Translations under genes and position numbers: made by a program | Shown here: piece after piece, positions 52,749-61,212 of the stretch | How the letters are laid out: each line of letters opens with the position of its first letter | How positions within the stretch are numbered: position 1 is the first letter of the stretch | Origin: Crocinitomix sp044361315 | GTDB taxonomy: Bacteria > Bacteroidota > Bacteroidia > Flavobacteriales_D > Crocinitomicaceae | Direction: 5' to 3' | Assembly (NCBI GenBank): GCA_044361315.1 | Contig: JBIKJA010000006.1 | Span: forward strand, 124,001 to 188,000 | DNA: 64,000 nt | The notes under the pieces: generated by a model | Databases searched by the model: none | What the model was told of the DNA's origin: nothing | The model's input: the letters and a program-made list of their open reading frames with translations, nothing else

Positions 52749-53558
52749 ATGAACATGAATCCAACGGAAATTATCACCACCTCTACCAGAAAATTAACCC
52801 GAAAATGGTCGATTGCTATTAAAATTGCGCCGATACTTATAATAATTGGGATAGTTAAATTTTTCGCCCATAAATATGATTTTGAAATTGTTGAACTAAA
52901 TGCGCTCTTTGGTAGTTTGATAGGGGGTACGATTTTTTTAATTGGATTTTTGATCAGTGGGGTGCTTTCGGATTACAAGGAAAGTGAAAAGATTCCAAGT
53001 GAAATGACAGGATCGATGAAAACCCTTTACGACGACACCTTCACCATATACAAAACAAAAAATTCGGCAACAGCGCTCGAATTTATTACCTATCAAAAAA
53101 AGTTTGTGGATCATTTAATGGATTGGTTTTACAAACGAATTAACACCAAAGACATCTTACTAAAAATTGAAAACATGAATGACTTTTTTGTTGAATTTGA
53201 CAAAGAAGGCGTGCAAGCGGGATATATTGTTCGACTTAAAAATGAACAAATGAATTTGAGAAAACAGATTTTACGGACGGATACTATTCGGGAAACAGAT
53301 TTTGTCGGTTCGGCTTACACCATCCTAGAAGCCATGGGTTTTTTTATTGCATGTGGCTTAATTATTATAAAAATCGACACGTTTTATGTAGATTTATTTC
53401 TTACGCTTATGGTTTCTTTTTTAATTTTTTACATGTTCTTCCTGATCAAAGATTTAGATGATCCATTTGATTATGCCACCAACGGCGAAGGTGGAACAGA
53501 GATTTCGTTAAAACCAATTAAAGATCTCCAAATTGCCTTTGCAGAATTGCAGCATTAA
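52749..53558 (+). CDS. Membrane protein, possibly bestrophin/DUF4239-like
   Basis: 269 residues. Hydrophobic segments lie at about 24-41 (IAPILIIIGIVKFFAHK), 51-71 (ALFGSLIGGTIFLIGFLISG), 193-210 (EAMGFFIACGLIIIKI) and 215-234 (FLTLMVSFLIFYMFFLIK), with a 120-residue charged region between the pairs. The motif LDDPFDYATNGEG after the last helix is what suggests bestrophin or DUF4239. The start at 52749 fits the promoter; Met3 is an alternative. The functional call is tentative. Confidence 0.6.
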   Translation: MNMNPTEIITTSTRKLTRKWSIAIKIAPILIIIGIVKFFAHKYDFEIVELNALFGSLIGGTIFLIGFLISGVLSDYKESEKIPSEMTGSMKTLYDDTFTIYKTKNSATALEFITYQKKFVDHLMDWFYKRINTKDILLKIENMNDFFVEFDKEGVQAGYIVRLKNEQMNLRKQILRTDTIRETDFVGSAYTILEAMGFFIACGLIIIKIDTFYVDLFLTLMVSFLIFYMFFLIKDLDDPFDYATNGEGGTEISLKPIKDLQIAFAELQH

Positions 53559-53615
53559 TTAATTTCTGTTTTTACCGTTTATTTTCCTATTTTTAACTGG
53601 TTTCAACTTGTTAAA

Positions 53616-54881
53616 ATGGATAAACGCGACTTTCTGAAAAAATTTTCTTTGCTGTCAATAAGTGTTTTGCCTGGCACTGCTGCCTTGTCACACTTGATAG
53701 ATGAAATGGACGAGGCTACCTTGGATCAACTAATCACAGACGAAGATTTTTGGTTAAAAATTCGGGCTGGATTTCGCTTGAATCCTGCTTATACAAATCT
53801 TGAAAACGGGTATTATTGTATCCTCCCTGAAGAAACGCTCGAACATTATTTGGCCCATGTGCGAGAGGTAAATTTTTTAGGTTCTTATTACATGCGCAAG
53901 TTAATGACTGATAACCATACAATTGTCCGTCAGAAATTAGCAAACCTCGCGGGATGCTCAACGGACGAATTGATCATTACTCGAAATACAACAGAGTCGT
54001 TAGACTCCATTATTAGTGGTTATCCGTGGAAAAAAGGTGATGAAGCCATTATGTCGCATCAAGATTATGGGGCCATGTTGGACATGTTTAGAAGTGTAAA
54101 GGAGCGTTATCAAATCGTCACCAAATTTATTTCCTTGCCAAATCATCCCAAATCGGATGAAGAAATTGTGGATTTATACCGAAATCAAATCACTAAAAAA
54201 ACGAAATTAATTTTGGTTTGTCATATCATCAATATTAATGGACATGTTTTACCAATTCGCAAAATATGTGACATGGCGCACGAATTAGGCGTTGAAGTGA
54301 TGGTGGACGGCGCTCATGCCTTTGCACAACTCGATTTTAAAATTCCTGACTTAAATTGTGATTATTATGGTGCCAGTTTACACAAATGGCTAGGCGCTCC
54401 CTTGGGATGTGGATTGCTCTATGTCCGAAAAGAAAAGATTTCGAAAATTTGGCCACTACTCGCCGCCGAAGTTTTGCCGTTAGATTCTATCGACCGATTA
54501 AACCACACTGGAACCAAACCCGTGCATGTAGATTTGTGTATTTCCAATGCAATTGATTATCACCTAGCAATTGGCGCCAAACGAAAAGAAAATCGACTTA
54601 AATTTTTAAAAAAATATTGGGTAGATCAAATCAAGGACAATAAAAAAATTCAAATCAACACCCCTTTTGAAGAAGAACGCTCCTCTGCCATCGTTAATGT
54701 CTTGGTAATTGGAATGACTCCCCAAGAAATGGCCACTCGCTTGCTCGAAGAGTTTAAAATTTGGACGGTCGCGATTAATAATGAGGCAGTAAAAGGTTGC
54801 CGAATTACTCCTTCAATTTATACGACCACTGCGGAGCTTGATTTGTTGGTTGGGGCTTTACGGAAGATCTGTGGGGAATAG
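53616..54881 (+). CDS. Class V aminotransferase-fold PLP-dependent enzyme
   Basis: 421 residues. The N-terminus MDKRDFLKKFSLLSISVLPG resembles a Tat-type signal in which Lys replaces the first Arg of the twin-arginine pair, so export is possible but unproven. The PLP fold is clear: ELIITRNTTESLDSIISGYP, MVDGAHAFAQLDFKI (with Asp and His of the cofactor pocket) and the PLP lysine in YYGASLHKWLGAPLGCGLLY. Substrate (cysteine desulfurase, isopenicillin-N-epimerase-like or other) cannot be assigned. It stands alone, with no biosynthetic neighbours. Confidence 0.82.
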   Translation: MDKRDFLKKFSLLSISVLPGTAALSHLIDEMDEATLDQLITDEDFWLKIRAGFRLNPAYTNLENGYYCILPEETLEHYLAHVREVNFLGSYYMRKLMTDNHTIVRQKLANLAGCSTDELIITRNTTESLDSIISGYPWKKGDEAIMSHQDYGAMLDMFRSVKERYQIVTKFISLPNHPKSDEEIVDLYRNQITKKTKLILVCHIININGHVLPIRKICDMAHELGVEVMVDGAHAFAQLDFKIPDLNCDYYGASLHKWLGAPLGCGLLYVRKEKISKIWPLLAAEVLPLDSIDRLNHTGTKPVHVDLCISNAIDYHLAIGAKRKENRLKFLKKYWVDQIKDNKKIQINTPFEEERSSAIVNVLVIGMTPQEMATRLLEEFKIWTVAINNEAVKGCRITPSIYTTTAELDLLVGALRKICGE

Positions 54882-54950
54882 TTTTTTGTCAGTTAATTCT
54901 TGATTTATGCACGAATAAATGGAGATTAAATGCTCAAACTTATCTCCAAA

Positions 54951-54972
54951 AACCATCTTAAATAAGATGGTT
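54951..54972. other. Perfect 10-bp hairpin in an intergenic region
   Basis: AACCATCTTA/TAAGATGGTT with a 2-base AA between. There is no T-tract on either side. A further inverted pair TGGAGAT/ATCTCCA flanks it on the left. It may be a weak terminator after the PLP enzyme; the rest of 54882-55124 shows nothing else. Confidence 0.4.
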
Positions 54973-55124
54973 TACTAAGACCTTGATTAAGCGAATCTAC
55001 ACTGATCTAATAAAGAAAAAAGAAAATCTGTGGAAATCTACGGGAGAAAAAAAATACGAAAATCTGATAAAGTGATAACCAATTACACTTCGTCAAGCTC
55101 AATAACCTAATGCGCTTAACTATT

Positions 55125-55610
55125 TCAATTAAGCAGGTACAGATTTTCTACAGGAAATTGAAGATAAATTTCATCGCCCAATTGAGGAGGTGCTAACAAT
55201 TTTGTTTGGTAGTTTAGTTCGATTTCAAAGAGAAAATTAGTGTGATTTGGCGCAAAAAAAAGTAAAACCGAATATTGCTTTTGGAGGATGCGTTTAATTT
55301 TAACTTTTACGCTATTGGATAAATGAGCTTTCGGCTTCACCAAATTAACGGCTGTCGACGCGATTCCAAATGTTATTTCGGTGGTGGATGGCATCGATTT
55401 ATAACCATCTTCTACCAACAATTTGAATCCATTGGTTTCGAAATAAACTTGTTGATCGGTGGCCGAAATATGACCTGTTATCAAATTATAACCTCCAATA
55501 AATTGTTCGACTTTGAGGTTAGCTGGTACAAATTTCATAACCGGTAATTGAGTGGTTTGTTGAATTTGGCCATCTATCAAAAAACGAACTGATCGCCCAC
55601 CATATAACGG
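55125..55610 (-). pseudogene. C-terminal fragment of an ABC-transporter ATPase (TOBE region)
   Basis: About 160 codons are open between stops. The segment FLIDGQIQQ ... PANLKVEQFIGGYNLITGHI matches the end of the ATPase domain of import-type ABC proteins, where an IxDGxIxQxGxP... stretch is followed by PANxFVAxFIGxxN, and the final GDEIYLQFPVENLYLL matches a TOBE-domain end. Walker A, the ABC signature and Walker B are all missing, and the OmpA-family gene begins just upstream, so only the 3' part remains. No ATG gives a good start; TTG 55580 is the first. The transporter type (molybdate, sulfate or polyamine) is not resolvable. Confidence 0.5.
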
Positions 55611-55620
55611 TCAAAACAAT

Positions 55621-56289
55621 TTATAAGATTTGAATTTCGATTCTGCGATTAAATGCACGACCTGATTCATTATCATTTGAAGCTATTGGTTTAGTTTCGC
55701 CCATGCCTACCGTAATAATCCGACTTGTTTGAATACCATTTTTCACCAAATAATCGCGCACTGCATTCGCTCGATTTTTTGACAAAGTAAGGTTTGCCTC
55801 TTCTTCACCTTGATTGTCCGTATGTCCCGAAATTTGAATTTTCAGGGCTGAATTTAATTTTAAATACGCCACCAATTCGTTTAATTTTGAATATGATTCA
55901 GGTTTGATAATGGATTTACCCGTTTCGAAATAAAGATCGGTTAAGGTAAATGACTTATCCTCTTCAAATTGAATAATGATATTGATGTTGTTGTAAAATT
56001 CATTTGGACCTAAGGTTGGAATTTCGATTTCTGTATAATCTTTGTTCCCATTCATTGTCTTAAGGCGAACGGTGTAAATACCCGCTGGAAGAACCAATTC
56101 CAAATTACCTGTTGCATTTGCTATTCCACTAATCACCGAATTTTCTTTGGTATTGTGAAAAAACACCTCGGCTTGTGGGATGGGTTGGTCTTTAAAATCA
56201 ATTACCCTAATTTTGACATGGGCCTTTTCTTGCGAGAACCCAACGATTACAAAAATAAATACGACGAATAAAAGCCCGATTTTTTTCAT
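55621..56289 (-). CDS. OmpA-family outer-membrane protein with Ig-like N-domain
   Basis: 222 residues with a signal peptide (MKKIGLLFVVFIFVIVGFSQ), a carboxypeptidase-regulatory-like beta-sandwich (KIRVIDFKDQPIPQAEVFFH, NLELVLPAGIYTVRLK) and a C-terminal OmpA/MotB peptidoglycan-binding domain (LYFETGKSIIKPESYSKLNE, IQISGHTDNQGEEEANLTLS, FNRRIEIQIL). It anchors the outer envelope to the cell wall. It ends 11 bases before the fragmentary ABC gene and is divergently unlinked from fabD, which lies about 100 bases upstream. Confidence 0.92.
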   Translation of the reverse strand: MKKIGLLFVVFIFVIVGFSQEKAHVKIRVIDFKDQPIPQAEVFFHNTKENSVISGIANATGNLELVLPAGIYTVRLKTMNGNKDYTEIEIPTLGPNEFYNNINIIIQFEEDKSFTLTDLYFETGKSIIKPESYSKLNELVAYLKLNSALKIQISGHTDNQGEEEANLTLSKNRANAVRDYLVKNGIQTSRIITVGMGETKPIASNDNESGRAFNRRIEIQIL

Positions 56290-56391
56290 TTGATGAACAG
56301 TTTGTTTTAAGTATAATGTCCAAAATGAAAAAAAGTAACCAAGTAATTTTAACGTTAGTTTATAACTCTATAGTAATTTACTTGCAGCCAA

Positions 56392-57273
56392 TTAGATTGT
56401 AGCGCTTTCTGTTGGGAATTGTCGGTCGATTTTTTTGAATAAACCTTGCAACACTTTACCTGGGCCAACTTCAACCACCGATGTACATCCATCCGCAATC
56501 ATTTGTTCCATGGTTTGCGTCCATTTTACTGGCGCGGTTAATTGTTTCATCAAATTGTCTTTAATAGCTATTGGATCTGAAACAGGGTTTGCGGTAACAT
56601 TTTGATAAACTGGACAACTAGGTGTGCTAAAAGTTGTTGCGGCAATTGCTGCAGCTAATTCTTCACGCGCAGGTTCCATTAAAGGGGAATGAAATGCTCC
56701 ACCAACAGGTAAAACAAGTGCACGTTTTGCGCCAGCCTCAGTCAATTTTTGACAAGCTTCATTTACAGCATTAATTTCGCCAGAAATAACTAATTGACCG
56801 GGACAATTATAATTTGCTGCGACTACAACTCCATTAATTTCTGAACAAATGTTTTCAACTACTGCATCCTCTAAACCTAAAATTGCCGCCATGGTTGATG
56901 GCACAGCTTCGCAAGCTTTTTGCATGGCCAAGGCACGTTGTGAAACGAGTTTTAATCCATCTTCAAAATTTAAAACCCCATTTGCTACCAAGGCCGATAA
57001 TTCGCCTAATGAATGCCCTGCTACCATTTCTGGTTTAAACTCATTTCCTAAAACTTTGGCCAAGATAACCGAGTGCAAAAATATGGCAGGTTGGGTTACT
57101 TTAGTTTCTTTCAATTCTTCATCGGTTCCGTTAAACATAATATCCGTAATTCTGAACCCTAAAATTTCGTTTGCTTTTTCAAACATGGTTTGTGCCAACG
57201 TTGATTGTTCATAAAGGTCTTTACCCATTCCAATAAATTGAGCACCTTGCCCAGGGAAAACGTATGCTTTCAT
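56392..57273 (-). CDS. fabD: Malonyl CoA-acyl carrier protein transacylase
   Basis: Loads malonyl groups on acyl carrier protein at the start of fatty-acid synthesis. The 293-residue protein has YVFPGQGAQFIGMGKDLYE, the nucleophile Ser in VAGHSLGELSALV, QKACEAVPSTMAAILG, the FHSPLM block with the catalytic His, and EVGPGKVLQGL at the end. Length is normal. Other fab genes are not nearby. A TAnnTTTG box lies upstream. Confidence 0.95.
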   Translation of the reverse strand: MKAYVFPGQGAQFIGMGKDLYEQSTLAQTMFEKANEILGFRITDIMFNGTDEELKETKVTQPAIFLHSVILAKVLGNEFKPEMVAGHSLGELSALVANGVLNFEDGLKLVSQRALAMQKACEAVPSTMAAILGLEDAVVENICSEINGVVVAANYNCPGQLVISGEINAVNEACQKLTEAGAKRALVLPVGGAFHSPLMEPAREELAAAIAATTFSTPSCPVYQNVTANPVSDPIAIKDNLMKQLTAPVKWTQTMEQMIADGCTSVVEVGPGKVLQGLFKKIDRQFPTESATI

Positions 57274-57298
57274 AGTCGATTTTCTAATTGATTTGAGA

Positions 57299-57306
57299 CA
57301 AATTTA
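57299..57306 (-). promoter_or_regulatory. -7 box TAAATTTG of fabD
   Basis: Perfect TAnnTTTG on the minus strand, 25 bases before the fabD ATG. Confidence 0.5.
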
Positions 57307-57566
57307 AGGGAAATTACGAAAATCAATGTTTTCTGCTGAATTTTCGTTGAGAAAGTATTTATGATGAAGATAAGATGGGTTTTAAGTTTGTCCAGAATTG
57401 AACATATCACATTTTAGTCGAGAACGTGCGGTATTATTTTAAGTTAAAGAATTTCTCTAAAACCAAAATGAATCCTAATTTTTATTATCTTTAAAAAAAA
57501 GATTTATTATTGAAATCCAATTGTGACAATTATAGCACGTAATTAGTTAAAATTAACCAAAAAGAT

Positions 57567-58490
57567 ATGGAAGAAGAATTGATACCTATTGCAGTTGGAG
57601 GAGCGCTCCTATTATTCTTAATTATTAAATCTGTAATTATTGTCCCTGAAAAGAAAATTTATGTGATACAACGTTTAGGGAAATTTAAACGAATGGCCTC
57701 GCCTGGTTTTGGGATGATTATTCCTTTTATTGATCAAAAAGCTGGAATTATTAACATGCGGGTTCAGCAATTGGATGTGGATGTTGAGACAAAAACACGT
57801 GATGATGTATTTGTTCACTTGCGCGTATCTGTTCAATTTCAAGTAATGAGCGATAAGATTTTTGACGCACATTATGCGTTGGATAATCACCGTCACCAAA
57901 TTGCATCGTATATTTTTGATGATGTGCGTGCGGAGGTTCCTAAAATGGAATTGGATGATGTTTTTGCTAAAAAGGAAGACATTGCCCAAGCTGTTCGTCA
58001 AAATTTGGCAGACTCGATGGATGATTACGGATATTCGATTGTAAAAGCATTGATTACAGATATTGATCCAGATGCGAATGTAAAAGAATCGATGAACCGA
58101 ATTAACGCAGCGAAACGAGACAAAGAAGCAACGATGGAACGTGCTGAAGCAAATAAAATTACCGTGGTAAAAGCTGCTGAAGCGGATGCAGAATCGAAAC
58201 GTTTATCAGGAGAAGGGATTGCGCAACAACGACTTGAAATTGTGCGTGGTTTTAAAGAATCAGTAGAAGATTTCCAAAAATCGCTTAAAAATATTACCCA
58301 CGAAGAGGTAATGCAGTTTGTCTTATTGACACAATATTTTGATACGTTAAATAATATTGGTCAAAATGGTAAAAACACCTCGATTTTAATTCCTCACTCA
58401 CCAAGTGCGATGGCAGATTTCCAGCAGCAAATTGTCAATGGAACCTTGATTGGTAAAAAATTACAAGAAGCTAGCGAAGGTGACGACTAA
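57567..58490 (+). CDS. SPFH/stomatin-like membrane protein (QmcA-type)
   Basis: 307 residues with one N-terminal membrane helix (IAVGGALLLFLIIKSVII), then an SPFH domain (PEKKIYVIQRLGKFKRMASP, IINMRVQQLDVDVETKTRDD) and a C-terminal alanine/glutamate-rich coiled coil (AKRDKEATMERAEANKITVV). Homologues form ring-shaped assemblies that corral membrane proteases or lipids. The usual partner NfeD is not adjacent. A strong terminator follows. Confidence 0.92.
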   Translation: MEEELIPIAVGGALLLFLIIKSVIIVPEKKIYVIQRLGKFKRMASPGFGMIIPFIDQKAGIINMRVQQLDVDVETKTRDDVFVHLRVSVQFQVMSDKIFDAHYALDNHRHQIASYIFDDVRAEVPKMELDDVFAKKEDIAQAVRQNLADSMDDYGYSIVKALITDIDPDANVKESMNRINAAKRDKEATMERAEANKITVVKAAEADAESKRLSGEGIAQQRLEIVRGFKESVEDFQKSLKNITHEEVMQFVLLTQYFDTLNNIGQNGKNTSILIPHSPSAMADFQQQIVNGTLIGKKLQEASEGDD

Positions 58491-58515
58491 TCATTTTTAA
58501 ACACTCATTTAATTT

Positions 58516-58548
58516 CCCCGTTTAATTTTTTGAACGGGGATTTTTTTT
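58516..58548 (+). terminator. Intrinsic terminator after the stomatin-like gene
   Basis: Stem CCCCGTT/AACGGGG (58516-58522 with 58533-58539) followed by ATTTTTTTT. Directly followed by repeat copy 4. Confidence 0.9.
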
Positions 58549-58666
58549 GCGTGAACGATGGAAGTGGCAGCTCCCCGACATTCCGACATTAAGTCGGAAT
58601 GTCGGGGACTATAACGGACAGCGTGGCGTTTTTTGGGTGGGCCATCCAACCAAAAAAGGAACGCCC
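58549..58666 (+). repeat. Structured intergenic repeat, copy 4
   Basis: 5' box GATGGAAGTGGCAGCTC, perfect 15-bp stem (58573-58587 with 58593-58607, loop ATTAA), 3' box GGACTATAACGGACAGCG and a second hairpin closed by GGCGTT/AACGCC (58625-58630 with 58660-58665), with an imperfect TTTTTTGG/CCAAAAAA pairing inside. It begins one base after the T-tract of the preceding terminator. Confidence 0.8.
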
Positions 58667-58760
58667 AAACAAAGAATACCAAAGTACTAACAAACCTATC
58701 TTAATGATTTTTTAAGCTAAGATTAATTAACTTAAAAGCTGAAAATTGAAATTTTCCGTT

Positions 58761-58768
58761 TACTTTTG
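58761..58768 (+). promoter_or_regulatory. -7 box TACTTTTG of the nuclease/phosphatase-family gene
   Basis: Identical to the box before pcrA. A TTG within it (58766) lies in frame with the downstream gene and could be misread as a start. It ends 9 bases before ATG 58778 (3 bases before ATG 58772). Confidence 0.5.
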
Positions 58769-58777
58769 AAGATGTTT

Positions 58778-59812
58778 ATGAATTTAAATAAATTGATTAT
58801 TGTAACTCTGCTGCTTTTTAGTGGGATTGTTAGTTTTGGACAAAATCCTCAACAACTCAACAAAGGGGTGCGGATTATGTTTTATAATGTTGAAAATCTG
58901 TTTCATCCAAGTAATGATTCGCTAAAAAATGACGACGAATTTACGAAAGAAGGGATGCGGTATTGGACGTTTAACCGTTACTATGACAAGCTGAACAAAA
59001 TTGGCAAAACAGTGATGGCACTAGGCGAATGGGAACCTCCTGCAGTTATTGGTTTGTGTGAAGTGGAAAATATTGAATGTTTGACAGACTTGGTAAAGAA
59101 CTCTCCCTTAAAAGCGTTTGGTTACGAAATTGTTTTTAAGGATTGTGATGACACCCGTGGCATTGATGTGGCATTGTTGTATCGCCCGCAGTTTTTTAAT
59201 TTTGTTTCCTTCGAATCGATAAAACTTAATTTTCCACAAGCTAATAGTGGCCCATCCAGAGATATTTTGTACACAAAGGGCATTGTTGGTGGGGATACTT
59301 TGCATGTTTTTGTAAACCATTGGCCATCAAGGTATGGCGGTTTAATGGCGACCTTGCCAAAACGAAATTTTGCAGCTCAAGTGCTCCGCGCTAAATTTGA
59401 TTCGATAACAGTAGCTTCGCCAACGGCGAAAATTCTTGCAATGGGTGATTTTAATGACCACCCAACCGACGAAAGTATGTTGTCTATTCTGCGAGCAAAA
59501 AAGAGTATTGCAGACATGGAAAGCGGCGACTTACTAAATATGATTTGGCAATATGAATTTAAAAAAGGCACCCATAAATTTGAACACGAATGGGGAATTT
59601 TGGACCAGTTTATTGTGAATGAAAATTTACTGGACAGCCAAAACACCATTTATACGCAACTTAATTGTGCACAAATATTTGATGCCGAATTTTTATTGAC
59701 TCCTGAAAAAGATGGTATTGGTAAAACCACTAATCGGACATATGTTGGTTATGTGTATAATGGCGGTTATGCAGATCACTTACCTATATACGTAGATGTA
59801 TTGTTCAAGTAA
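58778..59812 (+). CDS. Secreted endonuclease/exonuclease/phosphatase-family protein
   Basis: 344 residues from ATG 58778, with a signal peptide (MNLKLNK-like start, LIIVTLLLFSGIVSFG). The EEP-fold motifs are IMFYNVENLFHPSND (Asn/Glu metal site), IGLCEVENIE, DTRGIDVALLYRP, VNHWPSRYGG and MGDFNDHPTDE, with DHLPIYVDV at the C-terminus carrying the catalytic His. It is an exported metal-dependent hydrolase, either nuclease or phosphodiesterase. ATG 58772 is a possible alternative start; TTG 58766 lies in the promoter box and is rejected. Confidence 0.87.
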   Translation: MNLNKLIIVTLLLFSGIVSFGQNPQQLNKGVRIMFYNVENLFHPSNDSLKNDDEFTKEGMRYWTFNRYYDKLNKIGKTVMALGEWEPPAVIGLCEVENIECLTDLVKNSPLKAFGYEIVFKDCDDTRGIDVALLYRPQFFNFVSFESIKLNFPQANSGPSRDILYTKGIVGGDTLHVFVNHWPSRYGGLMATLPKRNFAAQVLRAKFDSITVASPTAKILAMGDFNDHPTDESMLSILRAKKSIADMESGDLLNMIWQYEFKKGTHKFEHEWGILDQFIVNENLLDSQNTIYTQLNCAQIFDAEFLLTPEKDGIGKTTNRTYVGYVYNGGYADHLPIYVDVLFK

Positions 59813-59833
59813 AAGAATCCCATACTTCGCGGA

Positions 59834-60256
59834 CTAATCAACTGGAGGACCACCAACGGTTTTGTATTCTTTTTTCTTCGGTTTTAATTTATCGACAAAG
59901 ATGACATAAAATTGTTTTCCATCTTCACTTATAATCTCTTCAGATATTCCATTTTCGATTCCTGCAAGACGACCTTCTTTATTCACCAATTTCATGTCCA
60001 TTAGTTCGTAAGTTTCGTCTTCGTACTGCAAAAACACAGCTGCAATTTTGCCATTTTCAACTCTTGCTTTTCCTAAAACGCAATAAGATTCGTTTTCTTC
60101 TATAAAGCTAATATAGACATTTCGGTGCATATCATCAGCCACCGAAAAGGCTCCTCTTTCTGCAAATACTTTTTTCCATTCTGCTAAACACCCGGTTTGT
60201 GCATTCGCGCCAACCCCTAAAAATGCCAATAAAACTACTAATAGTGTACTTTTCAT
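59834..60256 (-). CDS. Small secreted protein of unknown function
   Basis: 140 residues with a signal peptide (MKSTLLVVLLAFLGVGANAQ) and a short mixed alpha/beta mature part (ERGAFSVADDMHRNVYISFI, YELMDMKLVNKEG). Two Cys (C23 and C58) could form a disulfide. No family recognised. It converges on the nuclease/phosphatase gene (22-base gap) and is divergent from gmhA. It has its own TAnnTTTG box. Confidence 0.7.
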   Translation of the reverse strand: MKSTLLVVLLAFLGVGANAQTGCLAEWKKVFAERGAFSVADDMHRNVYISFIEENESYCVLGKARVENGKIAAVFLQYEDETYELMDMKLVNKEGRLAGIENGISEEIISEDGKQFYVIFVDKLKPKKKEYKTVGGPPVD

Positions 60257-60290
60257 AAATTAATTTTTTCTTTTTCGCACGATCATCTCC

Positions 60291-60298
60291 CAAATATA
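60291..60298 (-). promoter_or_regulatory. -7 box TATATTTG of the small secreted protein
   Basis: Perfect TAnnTTTG on the minus strand, 34 bases before the ATG at 60256. Confidence 0.5.
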
Positions 60299-60343
60299 AG
60301 AGAAGTTTCACAAAGTATATGGAATTGATCAATACATTTTTGT

Positions 60344-60351
60344 TACATTTG
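60344..60351 (+). promoter_or_regulatory. -7 box TACATTTG of gmhA
   Basis: Perfect TAnnTTTG, 17 bases before ATG 60369. A TTG at 60325-60327 gives a spacing of 16, slightly short of the usual range. Confidence 0.55.
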
Positions 60352-60368
60352 ATGAAACTTCAATTTTA

Positions 60369-60947
60369 ATGAGTGCTAAACAAATAATAGACCATTTTTT
60401 AGAGGCAAAGGAAATTTTGTCTCAATTTATTGAAAATCAAGATAATTTTGATAAAATAAAACGCGCTGGCGATGAAATGATCCGAGCAATTAACGCTGGA
60501 GGAAAAATAATTTCGTGTGGCAATGGTGGATCAATGAGTGATGCCATGCATTTTGCCGAAGAAATGACAGGTAGATTTAGAGAAAATAGAGGTCCTTTGG
60601 CAGCCATTGCAATTTCAGACCCATCCCATATCACTTGTATTTCAAATGATTACGGGTATGAATTTATTTTTTCGAGGTTTGTGGAGAGTATTGGCGGTAA
60701 AAATGATGTTTTATTGGCAATTTCGACAAGTGGCAATTCTATAAATGTCATTAACGCAGCTGAAAAAGCGAAAGAGAAAGGCATGTTTGTGGTGGCACTT
60801 ACGGGTAAGGATGGTGGTAAATTAGCACATCTAGCCGATCTCGAATTACGCGCACCAATGAGTAACTGGGCAGATCGTGTCCAAGAAATTCACATTAAAA
60901 TTATCCATTCGCTCATTCATTATATCGAATCGAACGTTGATAAATAG
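60369..60947 (+). CDS. gmhA: Sedoheptulose-7-phosphate isomerase
   Basis: First enzyme of ADP-heptose synthesis for LPS core. The 192-residue SIS-domain protein has ISCGNGGSMSDAMHFAEEMT, AISDPSHITCISNDYGYEFI, VLLAISTSGNSINVINAA and the C-terminal QEIHIKIIHSLIHYIE, where His residues contribute to the Zn site. Length is normal. Other heptose-pathway genes (hldE, gmhB) are not nearby. Confidence 0.93.
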   Translation: MSAKQIIDHFLEAKEILSQFIENQDNFDKIKRAGDEMIRAINAGGKIISCGNGGSMSDAMHFAEEMTGRFRENRGPLAAIAISDPSHITCISNDYGYEFIFSRFVESIGGKNDVLLAISTSGNSINVINAAEKAKEKGMFVVALTGKDGGKLAHLADLELRAPMSNWADRVQEIHIKIIHSLIHYIESNVDK

Positions 60948-60954
60948 TGGTTTA

Positions 60955-61212
60955 TTACCTTCTTTTTGCCCTGAAAACCAATAAGCCAAGCATCCCCCCT
61001 AAAAGCATTGATGCACCAATTATAAGGATTAAACTGATTTCCATATCGATGTTTAGAAACTCAACTTTAACTGGATTGGCATTTTGAATGGTAAAAACAA
61101 GAAGCACAATTGCCAAAATCGCAATAAATCCCCATCGGATTTTTTGTCCCAAACTCATTTTATTTTGAGCAGATGGTGTTTGACTTGTTGTAGTACTTTG
61201 ATTATCGCTCAT
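60955..61212 (-). CDS. LapA-domain (DUF1049) membrane protein
   Basis: 85 residues with a polar Gln/Ser/Thr-rich start and two predicted helices (IRWGFIAILAIVLLVFTIQN and LILIIGASMLLGGMLGLLVF), the arrangement of LapA/DUF1049 proteins linked to LPS assembly in Proteobacteria. Its start overlaps the 3' end of the tolC-family gene by 11 bases in a different frame, and it has its own TAnnTTTG box inside that gene. Confidence 0.85.
   Translation of the reverse strand: MSDNQSTTTSQTPSAQNKMSLGQKIRWGFIAILAIVLLVFTIQNANPVKVEFLNIDMEISLILIIGASMLLGGMLGLLVFRAKRR

Noticed and set aside
58766..58777. TTG start of the nuclease-family protein
   Set aside because: The TTG is within the -7 box TACTTTTG; ATG 58778 (or 58772) follows.
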